64,000 bases of DNA, taken from positions 186,001 through 250,000 of the forward strand of contig JARGSG010000197.1 in NCBI GenBank assembly GCA_030374805.1, written 5' to 3'. Under the pieces are notes generated by a model. That model was not told where the DNA came from. It worked only from the letters and a program-made list of their open reading frames with translations, and searched no databases. Positions within the stretch are counted from its first letter, which is position 1. The number at the start of each line of letters is the position of its first letter. This stretch comes from Gracilaria gracilis. Its lineage: Eukaryota; Rhodophyta; Florideophyceae; Gracilariales; Gracilariaceae. Both the position numbers and the translations under genes were made by a program. Shown here in pieces: positions 31,063 to 41,973 of this stretch.

Positions 31063-33261
31063 CTACGCTTCCTCCTGGTCGTTTTCCTGGTGGGGAGCAG
31101 GCTCCTCGACCAGTGTGACGGCCTGTGTCGGTCTTGGTGAGTACGTCTGGCGAGGCTGTCCGCCCTGGCGATATCCTACATCGTCCTTCGGGGTATCAGT
31201 TTTCCGTCCGGTCTGGTAGGCACTGTAATAGCCTTCCTCGCGGCGTTGCTGATAATTAGCCTCCCGTATGGCCAGCAGCTTCTCCTTTAGGTCCGGGGGG
31301 AGCAACTGACAGCAGTTGGGCTCCCGCGAGAGGCAAATCCGACACGGTCTAACTGGTGCCTGCCCCTGGGGTTGCTGTACCCTGGAGCTGGCAGGACTGC
31401 GGTAAGACCGAACGGACTGAGCCGGCGTTGAAGCCGAGGGCGTAGTGGGAGGCGAGGGCATGGAAGACGCGCGGGATACCGCGAGAACATGTTCCTCGTC
31501 TTCATCCGATACGGAATAGATCGATTCCGACGGGGTATCGATACTGTGAACCTTCCGGGCGGTACGGGAGGACTTTTTCCGAACGGTTGGCTTTTGAGTA
31601 TCGACCCGAACGGACTGTCTACGTGAGGCACGATGGGTGTCTCCGTACGATTCCGCGTAACGGGCAAGTGCATCGTATCAGATATTGGGATGCGAGGTGA
31701 GGTGATTCCTCACCTTTGACCGTATGGCGGCAAGGAGACCTTCGACGAAGATCCCCTTCAAATTCCGATCGGTAAAGACATTTCCGCAACGGAGGGCTTT
31801 CGTCCAGAGCTTCTGGGCGAATTCCGTTTCGGACATGCCTGACGCTTGGCGGTAGAGGGTGACCTCTGCGGCCGCGTCGGCAATGATCTCATCCGTTGCG
31901 TACGTGGTCAACAGAAAGTTGACTACCTCTTCGTACGTATGGAGAGACTCGTCCCGAGTACGGTCGACAGCGCCAGACTCACCCTCGAGCCGAGACTGAA
32001 CCAGAGCGTGCGCCGGTCCGGTCAGGTAAAACTGGAAACACCAGAGGGCTGCCCCCTCGGTGAGTCCGTTGTGGTTGCAAGCGGTTTTAAACCGCTGTAA
32101 GAAATTGAGCACCGATATCGGATCCGTCCCGGAAAAGGAATGACCCTTCATCTGGACATTCAATTTCTTTTGGTAGCGCGCAATCTTGCGCGCCACCCGC
32201 GAATTGTACGTCTGGCTCCTCCTGAGCAACCTGTACGTACGGTAGTCCACCACTTTGGCGAACTTCTCGTTCAAGGGCCTGATGCGTTTTAGCATCAATT
32301 TGTCCGAACGGGAACGATACCGATCGGACTTCCCCCTCCGTCGAGGGCTGCGGGAGTGTCGGTCGACTTCCGAATCCGTGCGGTCGTCATCCGACGATGA
32401 ATCCGAAGAGTCCGAGTCCGTTCTGGCTGATCTTCGCCTTCTCTGGCGGCGACGGTCTTTCCGTTTACGGGGCGCGTCATCCGAATCGGAACTTCCGCTC
32501 GGTCTACCGCCTCTGTGGCGGCGATTCCTCCTCTCGTCGGAGGAATCTCCTGAGCTTCCGTTCGGATCGTCCTGCGGGTTGACTGGCGGGAGGTACACTC
32601 CGGTCGGACCCCTCGTTGGGCCCTTCTTCAGTTCCGGTCGGTGTTGCCTCTCGCCGCTAGCGGGTGCATTGTCCGTACGGTCAATAAGATTTGGGTGGGT
32701 GGGTCGGTAGCTGAGCTACCAGTGCGGCCAGTGTACTGTTCAGAGCTGACGTAGCAGGTTCCGAACGGTCTGTCTTCAGGATATTCCTGACCATATCTTG
32801 TACGATCGGTGGAATATCCTGGTGCAGAAGCGCCGGGATTCGGTCCTTGAGGTACGTCTCCACTGCCATGGGGACGTGGACCTCAATTTCCGTTCGGAGA
32901 CTCTGCAGGGCGTAGGGAGCGATCCCTGCCCAGAGTTCCCGTGCGGTAGTCCGTTCGGTAAGGAGTGGCGGCGCGGGGCCAGCTTCGCCCCGCGGCGTCT
33001 TCTCCGTTCCGGGAAAGGGAGCGAGCGCGATTGCCTCGTCCTCGTTCCGTTCGGACTTAGACCAATTACGTGCGGAACCGTCTCGGATAATCCGTTCCGG
33101 CTCCTCTGAAGGCGTGACGTAGGCCGTCGCGTTACTTCGGGTGCTCCGGCGGCCAACCGAAGCAGCATCCGAAGCGGCGCGAATTGCGACCGGTAAGGAC
33201 TTTGCGGAGTCTTTTTCGACCAAAGACCCTTCACCCATTTCTCCGTGCGGACGATGACTCA
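31063..33261 (-). other. Element C gag region
   Basis: The N-terminal part starts just inside the right LTR near 33.26 kb. The middle part (about 32.6-31.7 kb) has an Arg/Ser/Asp-rich stretch and then a capsid-like region with DPISVLNFLQRFKTACNHNG and ALWCFQFYLTGPA, the usual retrotransposon gag pattern. A Pro-rich C-terminal part with one Cys cluster follows towards 31.06 kb. Broken or frame-divided in about two places. Confidence 0.7.
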
Positions 33262-33338
33262 TACTGTACGTATCGGTTCCACGATCGGTTCTGCTGCTCC
33301 GTACGGTCTCGAATTCCACTTTTAGGTCGGGAGAACAA

Positions 33339-33881
33339 TGTGGTATAATGCACAAAAAGGGAGAGAGTCCGAAGCGGTCTTGAGACTGGAGCGGCGGTAG
33401 CGTACAGTCTTGTGACTGTAATGAATCCGAGCGGAGAGAAGGGGCGGAAGCACCGGGCGGTCGAGGGAAGAGTGGACGATTGGTATCACCAGGCACGTAC
33501 AGGAACGCGCGGAAGGGTACGAACGGTCTGAGAAACCCAACAAAGGAGTAGCCGTGCGGTCTATCGTTAGTGCAAACTAGCGAAGAAGACGTTCGGCAGA
33601 AGATACTTGTCGTTTACGATTGGGGCCTCGGGAGATCCGAGCCACAACTAAATATCGGGTCTGGGCCCCATTACTAACTACTGTACGATCGGTCTAGTTT
33701 GCACTGTCACTACCAAGTCCGTACACGTGGCCAACTTGTACGCTGTGCCAACCCGTCCGGCACTTGATCACCAAATCATACACGTGGCGGTGCCACTGCA
33801 CCAGCCCTTCGTGCACTACCCCTTCGTACGTGAACGGCTGATCAGACACACTCTGCACCAACTCGGACCCACTATACTACA
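33339..33881 (-). repeat. LTR of element C, right (5') copy
   Basis: 543 bp; begins TGTGGTATA and ends TATACTACA in plus orientation. Pairs with 22677-23219. Confidence 0.92.
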
Positions 33882-33886
33882 CGGGG
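33882..33886 (+). repeat. Target-site duplication CGGGG of element C, right copy
   Basis: Matches 22672-22676. The next bases to the right carry the first nine codons of the element B transposase (ATG at 33908, minus strand). Confidence 0.9.
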
Positions 33887-34389
33887 CCACAATTCGTTTT
33901 GAAACCATGACAATGGTCCGGTACGAGGAATGGATAGCAAAGGTCTCAAGGCCGTTTGATGGCGGGGTGGATGCTCCTTGGAGGAGAGTGGTCGAGTTTA
34001 AGTGCCTTGGTGGAAAAAAGCGCGCTCTTTCGGTTGCGCAGATTCTTTTTTAAATTGAAAGATTGGTTTTCGCTTTATGGAACCATTTAGATTCGAGGGC
34101 TACCGGAATTAGAGAAATCCTTTCAGTTTTAATTGTAATTCTGATTCATGTTTTTGTACTGATTCATATTTGTGCAACCCTACGATAGTGTAGCTCGCCT
34201 CCCGTACTGTACGGCAAATACCATAATAATCTAGAATACCCCCAAAAAGGGTGCAGAATTACCAGCCATGCTGTGCCAACCTCCTGGACTCTGCCATGTC
34301 CCACGTGTCCCATCCACCAACGTGGCCATCGTATGTAGTCATAATTAACCCAGCCGACATGTCGGAAATAACTAAGTCATGGGAATCCC

Positions 34390-37300
34390 TCAAGGAGGGC
34401 GTTGCACTTCAGGTGTGCTGTCTGCCCTGATGCAAGGCCAAAGCCAAACATATGAAGATAAATCGTCTCTGATGATCAGAATGTATTTCTGAGTAGTTGT
34501 GCTGTCTCCCATGTAGAGTAAATCGCAATGCAGAGCTTCATTTGGTCTTGTCGCGTGAAGGGCGCTTCCAAATGGTCTTGGTATGCGGGAGCCAGTTCGC
34601 GATATGAGGCAATGTATACAACCTTTGACGAAACATACAACATCTTGCTTCTGTGTTTTCCAGTACACTTGCTCTCTCAAAACGCTCAACGTAGCGTCCA
34701 CACCGCGATGTCCTCCAATTCCACAGTGCGCTACTACCAAGAACTTAAGAAGAATTTCTTGGTCTGTTTCAGGGATAAGAAATGCCTTTCCGCCCATCCA
34801 GGTACTGGTTTCATCATCCCATTTTTGACCTTTGCAATGATCTTTCGTCAAACCCGCATTCACTTGCGCCTCTCGAACATTGCCAAGCGTTGGCCACGGG
34901 AAATCAGAAGGGTTAGGGACAATCTGCTTCGCTCTTTTGACCAGGCTGTGAATGGATCCCATCTGGTTCTGACGGATTCTGTATGACTTTGTCCACCTTG
35001 TCAACATGTCCGCCAATATATTAGCCGCGCCAGCAATGTGTTCGATTATATATCTGAACTGCGACAAGAATGAAGCCCAGCGTTGGACTTTGGTAATGAC
35101 ATGGCGACCTAGATTGGGCTCGAAAGCCTCCGGGTTAAAAACGAACAACAGATTTCTATGATCGGTGAAAACATGAAGGGAATTGCCCGAGAGAAAGAAG
35201 TAGTCCAGCTTTTTGAACACTTGATAAATGGCATACGCTTCCTTCTCTGGTGTGCTCCACCGCTGTTGGTTGTTGTGAACGCTTGGCCAACAAATGCCAA
35301 CGGTTCGTGTCGTTGCTCGCCTAACGGTTTGTCACAATCTTCGGATGGTACTTGTGTCACTACTCCAGACCAGTATCGTTCCGAAGCATCGGTCATTACA
35401 CAGATAGTATGTCCTGCTTTGGGGTATGACAAGTGTACGGCATCGCGTAATCGTTGTTGTAGGATGTCAAAAGCTTCTTGGTGTTCTTGTTTCCATCCTA
35501 GACTGCTCAATCTTAATCTTTGTACAGACTTCTTGGTCCTTTTTGAAGATATTTTATAGGCTTCTTCTAGTACTTCTGTCAATGTTAACAAAAGTTTGGT
35601 GGCGTCTGGGATGCATTGCGACATCCATCGTACACAACGCACGAACTCGCAAAGTTCGGCTGCGTTCTGTGGAGTATCAATGTCTTTCAGAGCTTCAACA
35701 CGAGTTGGGTCCAGACGGTAGCCGTTTTCGTTGATTATGCGGCCACACCACCTTACTTCTTTTCGAAAGAAAGAACTCTTCTTTAGAGGGATGAACAATC
35801 GGTTTTCCACACAGGTCTGGAAGAACCTTTCCAAGATATTAAGCAAAGTCTTCTCGTCAACTGCATGTATTATGAAGTCGTCGACCCAGAGCTTAAAGTT
35901 CTCCTAAAGGTCTGCAAAGGCCGTTTGTACGCATCGTTGTAAATGCGGTACAGCATTCGTCAGTCTCATCAGTACACGACGTGATGAGAATATGCCTGTC
36001 GGGCTTATCACACCACATTTGTCGTACGAATCGGGGTGCAATGCAACTTGCCAATATACTGACACAAAATCGATAACAGCGAATGCCTTACTGCCAGCAA
36101 AATCGTGAATCTCGGAGTCCACGTGCGGCATTGGCCATACTACTTTTTGTGTCGCGGAGTTAATGGGACGAAGGTCCATAGTCATTCTGAACTTTGATTT
36201 GCTTGGTTTTGGAACGACTAGTGGGGCCGAAAGCCATTTTGCATCGGGGTATGGCATCATGAGGTCCATGTCTACCAGCTTCTGCAAGAATGCATCTAAG
36301 AATACCCGCTGTGTTCGCGGATATCTCCGCACTTTCACCTTGATTGGTTTCCGTTCTTTGAACGTTTCAATTCTTAAGGGAGGAAAGCTGGCTGGGGGCG
36401 ACTTGCCCAGCCTTAATCGAAAATCTTCTTATACTTCTGGAAACAATTCTCAAGAAACTGTTGACCATCTTCTGAAAGACCTTGTAGCTTAGCATCGTTT
36501 AGAGATTTGTCCATTGCACTTCTGACTTCTTCTTCAGAGTCTTCACCGACGTCGAGGTAGATCCCGTCATCGTCACTGTCGCATTCATCGTCATGGCTGC
36601 CATGCATGACACCCGTGTTCGAAACCATAGAGACCTTGTTGATGTCTTGGTCACGTTCCATGTTCACTTTTGACGATGCGTACAGTATGGATATATATAT
36701 TTCTTCGCCGACACGAGACCTTGCAGCGTCCAAAAGGACACGATTATTCAAACCAAGAGCATTCAGTTACTGTCTTCCAATTACTACCCCTGATGTTGAT
36801 TCATTTGCAATCAGCCAATCTACACCGCGCAGCATCATACTTTTTCCATGTCAGATCTTCAACATGACGTCTGCTGTGACTTTCAGGTCACAGGTAATTG
36901 GCGGTGCTGCTTTGTTAAAAACGTCAAACGAAACTTGACATGCTAACTTATGAATAGCTTTGATGCCGTCATGCTTTCGAAGATTCAAATACGAATCATT
37001 GGTCATGATGTTAGCTGATGCTCCTTGATCTGCAGTAACTTCTATCTCGAGTTTTCCGCCACCAAAAAAAGCAGCAAAGACTGTAGACGAGCGTTCATCT
37101 TCAGTAGACAATTCTGCATCACCTATCTTCTTCACTCAGTTAAGGATCTTCCTGTCTTTTCTACTCTCTTTGAAAGCTTTGAGAAAGGCTTTCTTTTCTT
37201 CAGGTGTAAAATTCGGACGTTTACCGATGTAGTGCCTTTTACCCTTACACTTGACCTTATTTAAGCAGAAAGATGCCTCTTTTCGCTGCTTGTTACGGCA

Positions 37301-38036
37301 CTTTCCTTCATCATTATCATCTGGCTTACGCTTGTGAGACGTAGGCGGCTGCAGAGTGATAGGAATTATTGAATCATTCATAATATCGTTCTTGTTGCGA
37401 TGAAAGTACTCATATTTCTCTGCTTCTTCAGCGAGACGTCTAATGTAAGCAACAAAGTCTTTTTTTGCAGGCCTGCATGAGATTCAATCCAAAGTATGCC
37501 CTCCATGTGCTCTTGTAGGCGACAGGGTTTCACTCTCTCTCGAATATGCTTTATGGCCACCTCTGGGTTGTGATAGCTTCGGAATATCCGTGATCACGTG
37601 ACGCACTGCGATAATTCACTATCAGATTGTACACACGGCCTTCAGCATTGTCGATGGTTAGATCCATTTTGACATCCTTGATTATTTTATCCCAGTGATA
37701 AACTTGAATCTTTTTCTTGGCAATTTTTGATCGTTCTTGCAAGCAGGTCTTGATGATTTCATCTTTAACTGTTTCAATAGATTCAGCATTGATGAAATCG
37801 CCTTCGATCATTGTCTGCATGCCTGTCTCTGTGACACTCATTTTCCATGACAAGAGATTGACATAAAGACTTTCGTTATCCTTCTCGGCAATTTGCTTTT
37901 CATAACGCTTTTGCTTGCGCATAAACTGAGCGATCGAAGCAACATCAACTTGTTCCAATTTTGGGGCTTCAATGTCTACGACAGTTGTCTGTTGAACATG
38001 CGTGTCCGCTTTGGGAATATCTTTCTTCTGTGCCAT
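34390..38036 (-). other. Element A gag-pol remains right of the nested block
   Basis: Minus-strand frames in order from the right: gag-like (about 38.0-37.1 kb), retropepsin-like with ADQGASANIM near 37.0 kb, an acidic linker, reverse transcriptase with the MTMDLRPIN and FAVIDFVSVYWQ segments near 36.1 kb, RNase H with MTDASERYW near 35.4 kb and HVFTDHRNLLF near 35.2 kb, and the start of an integrase with HCDLLYM near 34.5 kb. Decayed, with about seven interruptions. Confidence 0.7.
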
Positions 38037-38083
38037 AGCTATGCGTTAAGAAGTGCAAAACCTGTTTTTGCAAAAGTTATAAC

Positions 38084-38298
38084 TATTCAGATATGCAAAA
38101 CTGAACGCCGCGCTTTGCAGGGGAAACAAGGGAGAAAGGCCGGTGATCGATCAGGAGTGGTTCTGTGCTCCTCCGTCGCCTTGGCTTTATTATAGTGAGC
38201 CTAGTTTTCTCTGGATTTCAATTCAAAACAACGGCGCTCTCGCCACGGCGCAGTGTTCCTCTACCTGTAATCCAGACTCTGATGTCTGTTGGGTAACA
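38084..38298 (-). repeat. LTR of element A, right (5') copy
   Basis: 215 bp, direct copy of 18881-19095; TACAC follows at 38299-38303. Confidence 0.8.
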
Positions 38299-38303
38299 TA
38301 CAC
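38299..38303 (+). repeat. Target-site duplication TACAC of element A, right copy
   Basis: Same five bases as 18876-18880. The original host site is therefore the junction of 18880 with 38304. Confidence 0.75.
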
Positions 38304-39391
38304 TACAAAACCAGTACTACTGTAGTACAGTCTGTAGGAACGTTACCGTCGTACGTACCAACGGTAAAAGCTACCAACGGTATCGTTCTACCAAAAGCAT
38401 ACATTCGATAAACTTTCGATGGCCTTTTATCTTATTTCTCAACCCTTCGAACAATTTTCCTCCAATCGCGGAGGTTGTGGCCAACGCATGCTTGAGAAGA
38501 CAACCATATTTCTACCATACAATTTTGTAAGAAGGGTAGAGACTCCTAAAATTGTAAATTGTTTCTAACAATGACATTATTGCCGAAACCGTGGCTTTCC
38601 TGCTTTCCTGCTGCACATCGCCATTGCCCCACCCGCCAGTTTGCACGATGGCGTCAAAAGCCTCAGCCTCGCACACTCACGCCCTTTACAACCGTCATTG
38701 CCCTGCGATGGCTGAACTGCAAGTTTTTCCTGCACGTCAAACTAGCCGATTCATTCGTCGTCGCTCTAACCGATCTCTTCGATAACGCGCTCACTGCTTG
38801 TTTCGACGCCTCCGCCACGTACGAAAATAGCCACGAGCACATTTGTTGTCGAAGGAGTCTATTTTGATGAGCAGAGTGCTCAACCTCCGGCCAGTGGCCG
38901 CTATCTTGTCGTCGTAACAATGAAGAAAAGAGCACATCTCTTTCAAATCGGGCTACTCGCTTGCGATGGGGCAACAGTCTTCTTTTCCAACGATAGTAGT
39001 TTGTTCAACTAAACTTTTCGCGCTACCCGTTTTAGCTGATAAACTTGTTTTGCTTGGAATCCAACACAAAAAGTTCTGTAGGAGCAAAAATCCTCACGCA
39101 TATCCACTAAAGTTACCGACGCTCCTTGACTCAGGGCCGTTAGATATCCAAAGTAGAAATGAAGTCAACAACACTTTTTGGTGACATGCATATTGTCCCC
39201 AATCGTAGACCTTCTCACCTTCACGAGATAATCTCTTTCGAAGAGACAGAATGGAAATATGAGCATGAGAACTCAGCCCAATAGATTTGTCGACGGAATT
39301 CTACCTTCTTCTAAGAACTCTTAGTATCTGTATCAACATCGAGGCGGTTTGGCCCACAATCCGCAAGGAAGTCCTCATGGCATGAACAACC
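38304..39391. other. Intergenic region, no gene seen
   Basis: 1.1 kb between the retroelement nest and the secreted-protein gene. Frames at 38559-38867 lack recognisable features. Confidence 0.5.
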
Positions 39392-40597
39392 CTACAAGAA
39401 CCTATGTACAATGGGGCAATTCACAATGAAACCACTGCTTCCGTACGGAGTTCCACCTGGGCCAGTCATATATCCGCGTTGCACGAACCCGAGAACCTGA
39501 AACTCCTCAATAAGTCGATCGCGAATTCCGTATTCCACGGAGTACGGCGTCCACTCGCCAACATTCAGATCCCATGCAGGAGAGTAGTCTGTGGCCACAG
39601 TGGGAATGCCTCCCAGCACATTCAACGGACTACCCTCACCCAAAAGCGCTGAAGAGAAACCTTGACGACTGGGATGGATTGTCTCATTCTGAGGTGCTCC
39701 AGGAGCCAAATCTCGGTTCGTAAAACCGTTGGTTACGGCAAACAGTCTTTCAACTGGGGAGAAGGCCGAGTCGTCAGTACCAATAAGCAGTGTTTCCAAG
39801 CGAGGGGCATGGGTAGTGTCTTCCATAGCAGCCGGGAGTTCACCTGAAGCATCCATGGATAAATAGAAGACTGGCTTCGAGAAACTGAATCCTGGGGTGA
39901 GTTTGACAGTAACTGTCGCCTCACTGGGACAAATGGCCACCACTTTACTGTGAATGTGTTCATAGGCCTCTGTGTTGTTCTCTGGGATACCTTCACAGTA
40001 CTCATCGAGTTCATCCGAACTCATCCCGTCTGCTACAATTGGCGCGTTGTATAAGCGGCTTCCAGCATTAACGATACGAACATAGGGAGAATAGAGTTCA
40101 TCACCAACTTGTGGAGGCGCAAACTGAACTGGAGGGAACGGAGCTGTATCTGGTCCTGGTTCGAGAACACGAGTCGGGGCAAAGTTCAATTTTCCGGTAC
40201 GATTCACAAGTATACCTCTTGGTGAGAGATCTGCAGTTGCTCCAGATTCCGGGGTAACATACTCAAGTTTTGCTGCATGGTTTAGGCCAAGGGCAGCAGC
40301 GTTTGCTGGATCTGTTGTATCGGTTAAAATGTAGTAGTGAGTCGTGTTGTCGTAATACCGTCCTTTGTACAACGGAATGGTAATGGTACCTTCATCGAAA
40401 TCAATAACCCCGGACTTGAGAAGTTGCACTGGGCCCACAAGCCGAGGATCTACTTGGGAAGGTGCAGGTCCAAAGTATGTTAACGGAACGTCGGCTCCAA
40501 TGGATGGCGGTGCTGGTGCGACATCATCATCAGGGCGTTCTACCTGTGCCGCAGTCAAGGCGATACAGACGATGAGAACGAGAACATGGAACATCAT
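39392..40597 (-). CDS. Secreted protein of unknown function
   Basis: 401 residues from the double ATG at 40597/40594; the frame is open further upstream but only with a TTG start. Residues 1-19 (MMFHVLVLIVCIALTAAQ) are a clear signal peptide. The mature part is acidic, with beta-type segments, many N-x-S/T sites (NTTHYY, NRTGKL, NNTEAY, NETIHP) and blocks such as GVIDFDEGTITIPLYKGRYY, VFYLSMDASGELP and a closing GGTPYGSSGFIVNCPIVHRF. These recall the DUF7482-type secreted proteins found in prokaryotes and some algae; that link is by memory of motif style and is uncertain. TATATC lies about 95 bases before the start (minus strand, 40691-40700). Probably extracellular or cell-wall associated. 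Confidence 0.75.
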   Translation of the reverse strand: MMFHVLVLIVCIALTAAQVERPDDDVAPAPPSIGADVPLTYFGPAPSQVDPRLVGPVQLLKSGVIDFDEGTITIPLYKGRYYDNTTHYYILTDTTDPANAAALGLNHAAKLEYVTPESGATADLSPRGILVNRTGKLNFAPTRVLEPGPDTAPFPPVQFAPPQVGDELYSPYVRIVNAGSRLYNAPIVADGMSSDELDEYCEGIPENNTEAYEHIHSKVVAICPSEATVTVKLTPGFSFSKPVFYLSMDASGELPAAMEDTTHAPRLETLLIGTDDSAFSPVERLFAVTNGFTNRDLAPGAPQNETIHPSRQGFSSALLGEGSPLNVLGGIPTVATDYSPAWDLNVGEWTPYSVEYGIRDRLIEEFQVLGFVQRGYMTGPGGTPYGSSGFIVNCPIVHRFL

Positions 40598-41891
40598 GAG
40601 AACCGTTTTGCGATAGATTCCAAGAAGAGATGAATTCCGAATTCTTGGTGCAGTGTGGAAAGGGGAAGGAACTCTGCTGAGCAACGAGCTGATATAGCAC
40701 TTCTTCTATTCGGCTGAAGAAAACATCTGGACGGGAAAGTAGAAACTATTTTCGATTCCGTTCATCAGTAAACATTGAGGGAATATAGACGTTTTGCAAG
40801 AGATTCGCCGATTGGTTTGTGGATTATCGATGGAAGCGTTACAGTTGTACATTCTTTTTCGAGTTGTAACTCGAGAAAGAAGGTGTTGAACGGGACATTT
40901 TCCATTCTTATATCAGTCCATTTGTCGAGTGAATATTCGAGAGTGGCTGAAAGGAGCATTTTGCGAATGATGTAGCAGGTAAGGAAAATATACTTTTGAA
41001 GGGCGGAAGGTATATCACTCTTGAGAGAACACAGGAAAGCTAGTAAGTTTGTTGCAAATACATATAAGCTAGACTGATTACGTAGGCGGTGTTTTGCCTC
41101 AAAGATTTTGGTAGACAGTGTCACTATCCTAGTATCTCGAAATCAGGGACGATGGCCCGAACGAAGAAAACAAAGATGTCAGTTTGCACATGCTCTTGAA
41201 GCAACAGGCATGTTTGCATACAGTAAGGACAGCACCTCCGATCGAGGAAGCAGCAACCTTCATCTTCTGACTTGATACCCCCCCGTGTTGCAGTAAACTT
41301 TACGTAAATTATAGATAGCGAATGATGGAAATCAGTGGGAAAGGATGTATGCCAGTTGAAGCCAGTCTCTTCCAGAGCCTAAAGTTCCGGATCTAGATCG
41401 TTTATCCTGATAGCGAGATAAGATGAAATTTATTGTTTCGAAGAATTGGGATGAGTGTCTTTCTGTGTTGTCTGTGGGTTTCTACGAATCATTCCACTAG
41501 CTACCTTCGTATGAAAGAATGCAAGCTATATAGCACGACACAATAATATCATGAGGTCCCTCGACTAGATATAGGCCCTCGGCTCCGCCTCGAGACTGAT
41601 ATCTGATATCGCGCCTCAGGGCCTTCGTTGATAACTTAGTTACTGTAATATACTGTATGTATCTAGTCGCAGCCTTTCGATCTCCAACGTCCTTCTGAGG
41701 ACTCCTCACTGAGGAGCACATAGATATCTACTTGCTTACATAACGTTTAGGCTGAGGAGCTTTCTCATATCAGCGGAAGCACCGGCACGGGCCAAATATC
41801 ACGCCGAGCCGGTATCTACATCGGTAGAGCTAGAGCATCTGTATCAAGTATTTTTACTGTGTTCGGTACCCTAGATATTAACAAAAACGCA
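40598..41891. other. Intergenic region, no gene seen
   Basis: 1.3 kb of AT-rich sequence between the secreted-protein promoter and tRNA-Ser. Several small palindromes near 41690-41720 (GAGGACTCCTC..GAGGAG). No coding signal. Confidence 0.5.
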
Positions 41892-41973
41892 GATGATATG
41901 GCAGAGCGGTCTAATGCGTGTGACTAGAAATCACATCCCTTCGGGGGCCCAGGTTCGAATCCTGGTATCATCG
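41892..41973 (+). tRNA. tRNA-Ser (anticodon AGA)
   Basis: 82 nt. The acceptor stem GATGATA/TATCATC pairs perfectly over seven bases, with discriminator G. The anticodon stem TGTGA/TCACA frames the loop CTAGAAA, giving AGA (read as IGA). A long variable arm CCCTTCGGGGG marks a class II tRNA and, with G73, serine. T arm CCAGG-TTCGAAT-CCTGG. No intron, no encoded CCA. A short T run (about 41985) follows as a Pol III terminator. Confidence 0.95.

Larger units (their letters stand above)
22677..33881 (-). mobile_element. Element C: young chromodomain Ty3-like LTR retroelement with antisense gene
   Basis: 11,205 bp, with 543-bp LTRs at 22677-23219 and 33339-33881 that begin TGTGGTATA and end TATACTACA and differ at about 4 sites (under 1%), so insertion is recent. 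A CGGGG target duplication flanks it. On the minus strand: gag (about 33.26-31.7 kb), protease and reverse transcriptase (about 30.9-29.3 kb), RNase H, integrase and a terminal chromodomain (29.2-26.9 kb). This gene order and the chromodomain place it among chromoviruses (Metaviridae). Nearly whole; I see about four interruptions along gag-pol, some of which may be natural frame boundaries. Between pol and the 3' LTR lies an extra 732-codon gene on the opposite strand. The gag-pol half is packed with the palindrome CCGNNCGG. Confidence 0.9.
20742..34185 (-). mobile_element. Element B: pogo/Tc1-like DNA transposon, interrupted by element C
   Basis: The transposase (see next entry) defines it. 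The ends are tentative. A similar inverted pair lies at about 20747-20770 (GATTGTACC..AATATGAATCA) and, reversed, at about 34160-34183 (GGGTTGCACAA-ATATGAATCA). I could not fix a clean TA duplication. A second weaker inverted pair (AGTACAATGCCCC near 20190 and AGTGCAACGCCC reversed near 34410) could mark an outer unit, so the boundary between B and the sequence of A is open between 20.19-20.75 kb and 34.18-34.41 kb. Without element C, B would be about 2.2-3 kb. Confidence 0.5.
18881..38298 (-). mobile_element. Element A: old broken Ty3-like LTR retroelement, split by nested insertions
   Basis: Bounded by 215-bp direct repeats (18881-19095 and 38084-38298) that differ at about 10 sites (near 5%), with a 5-bp target duplication TACAC outside both. 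On the minus strand from the right come a gag-like region (about 37.1-38.0 kb), a retropepsin-like region with a D-x-G-A motif (about 36.9-37.1 kb), reverse transcriptase of Ty3 type (about 35.5-36.3 kb), RNase H and the first part of an integrase (34.4-35.5 kb). Further integrase-type coding lies left of the nested block (19.5-20.2 kb). It is fossil: about eight interruptions besides the nested block. I found no standard tRNA-type primer site beside the right LTR. The LTR divergence says it is clearly older than element C. Confidence 0.75.
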
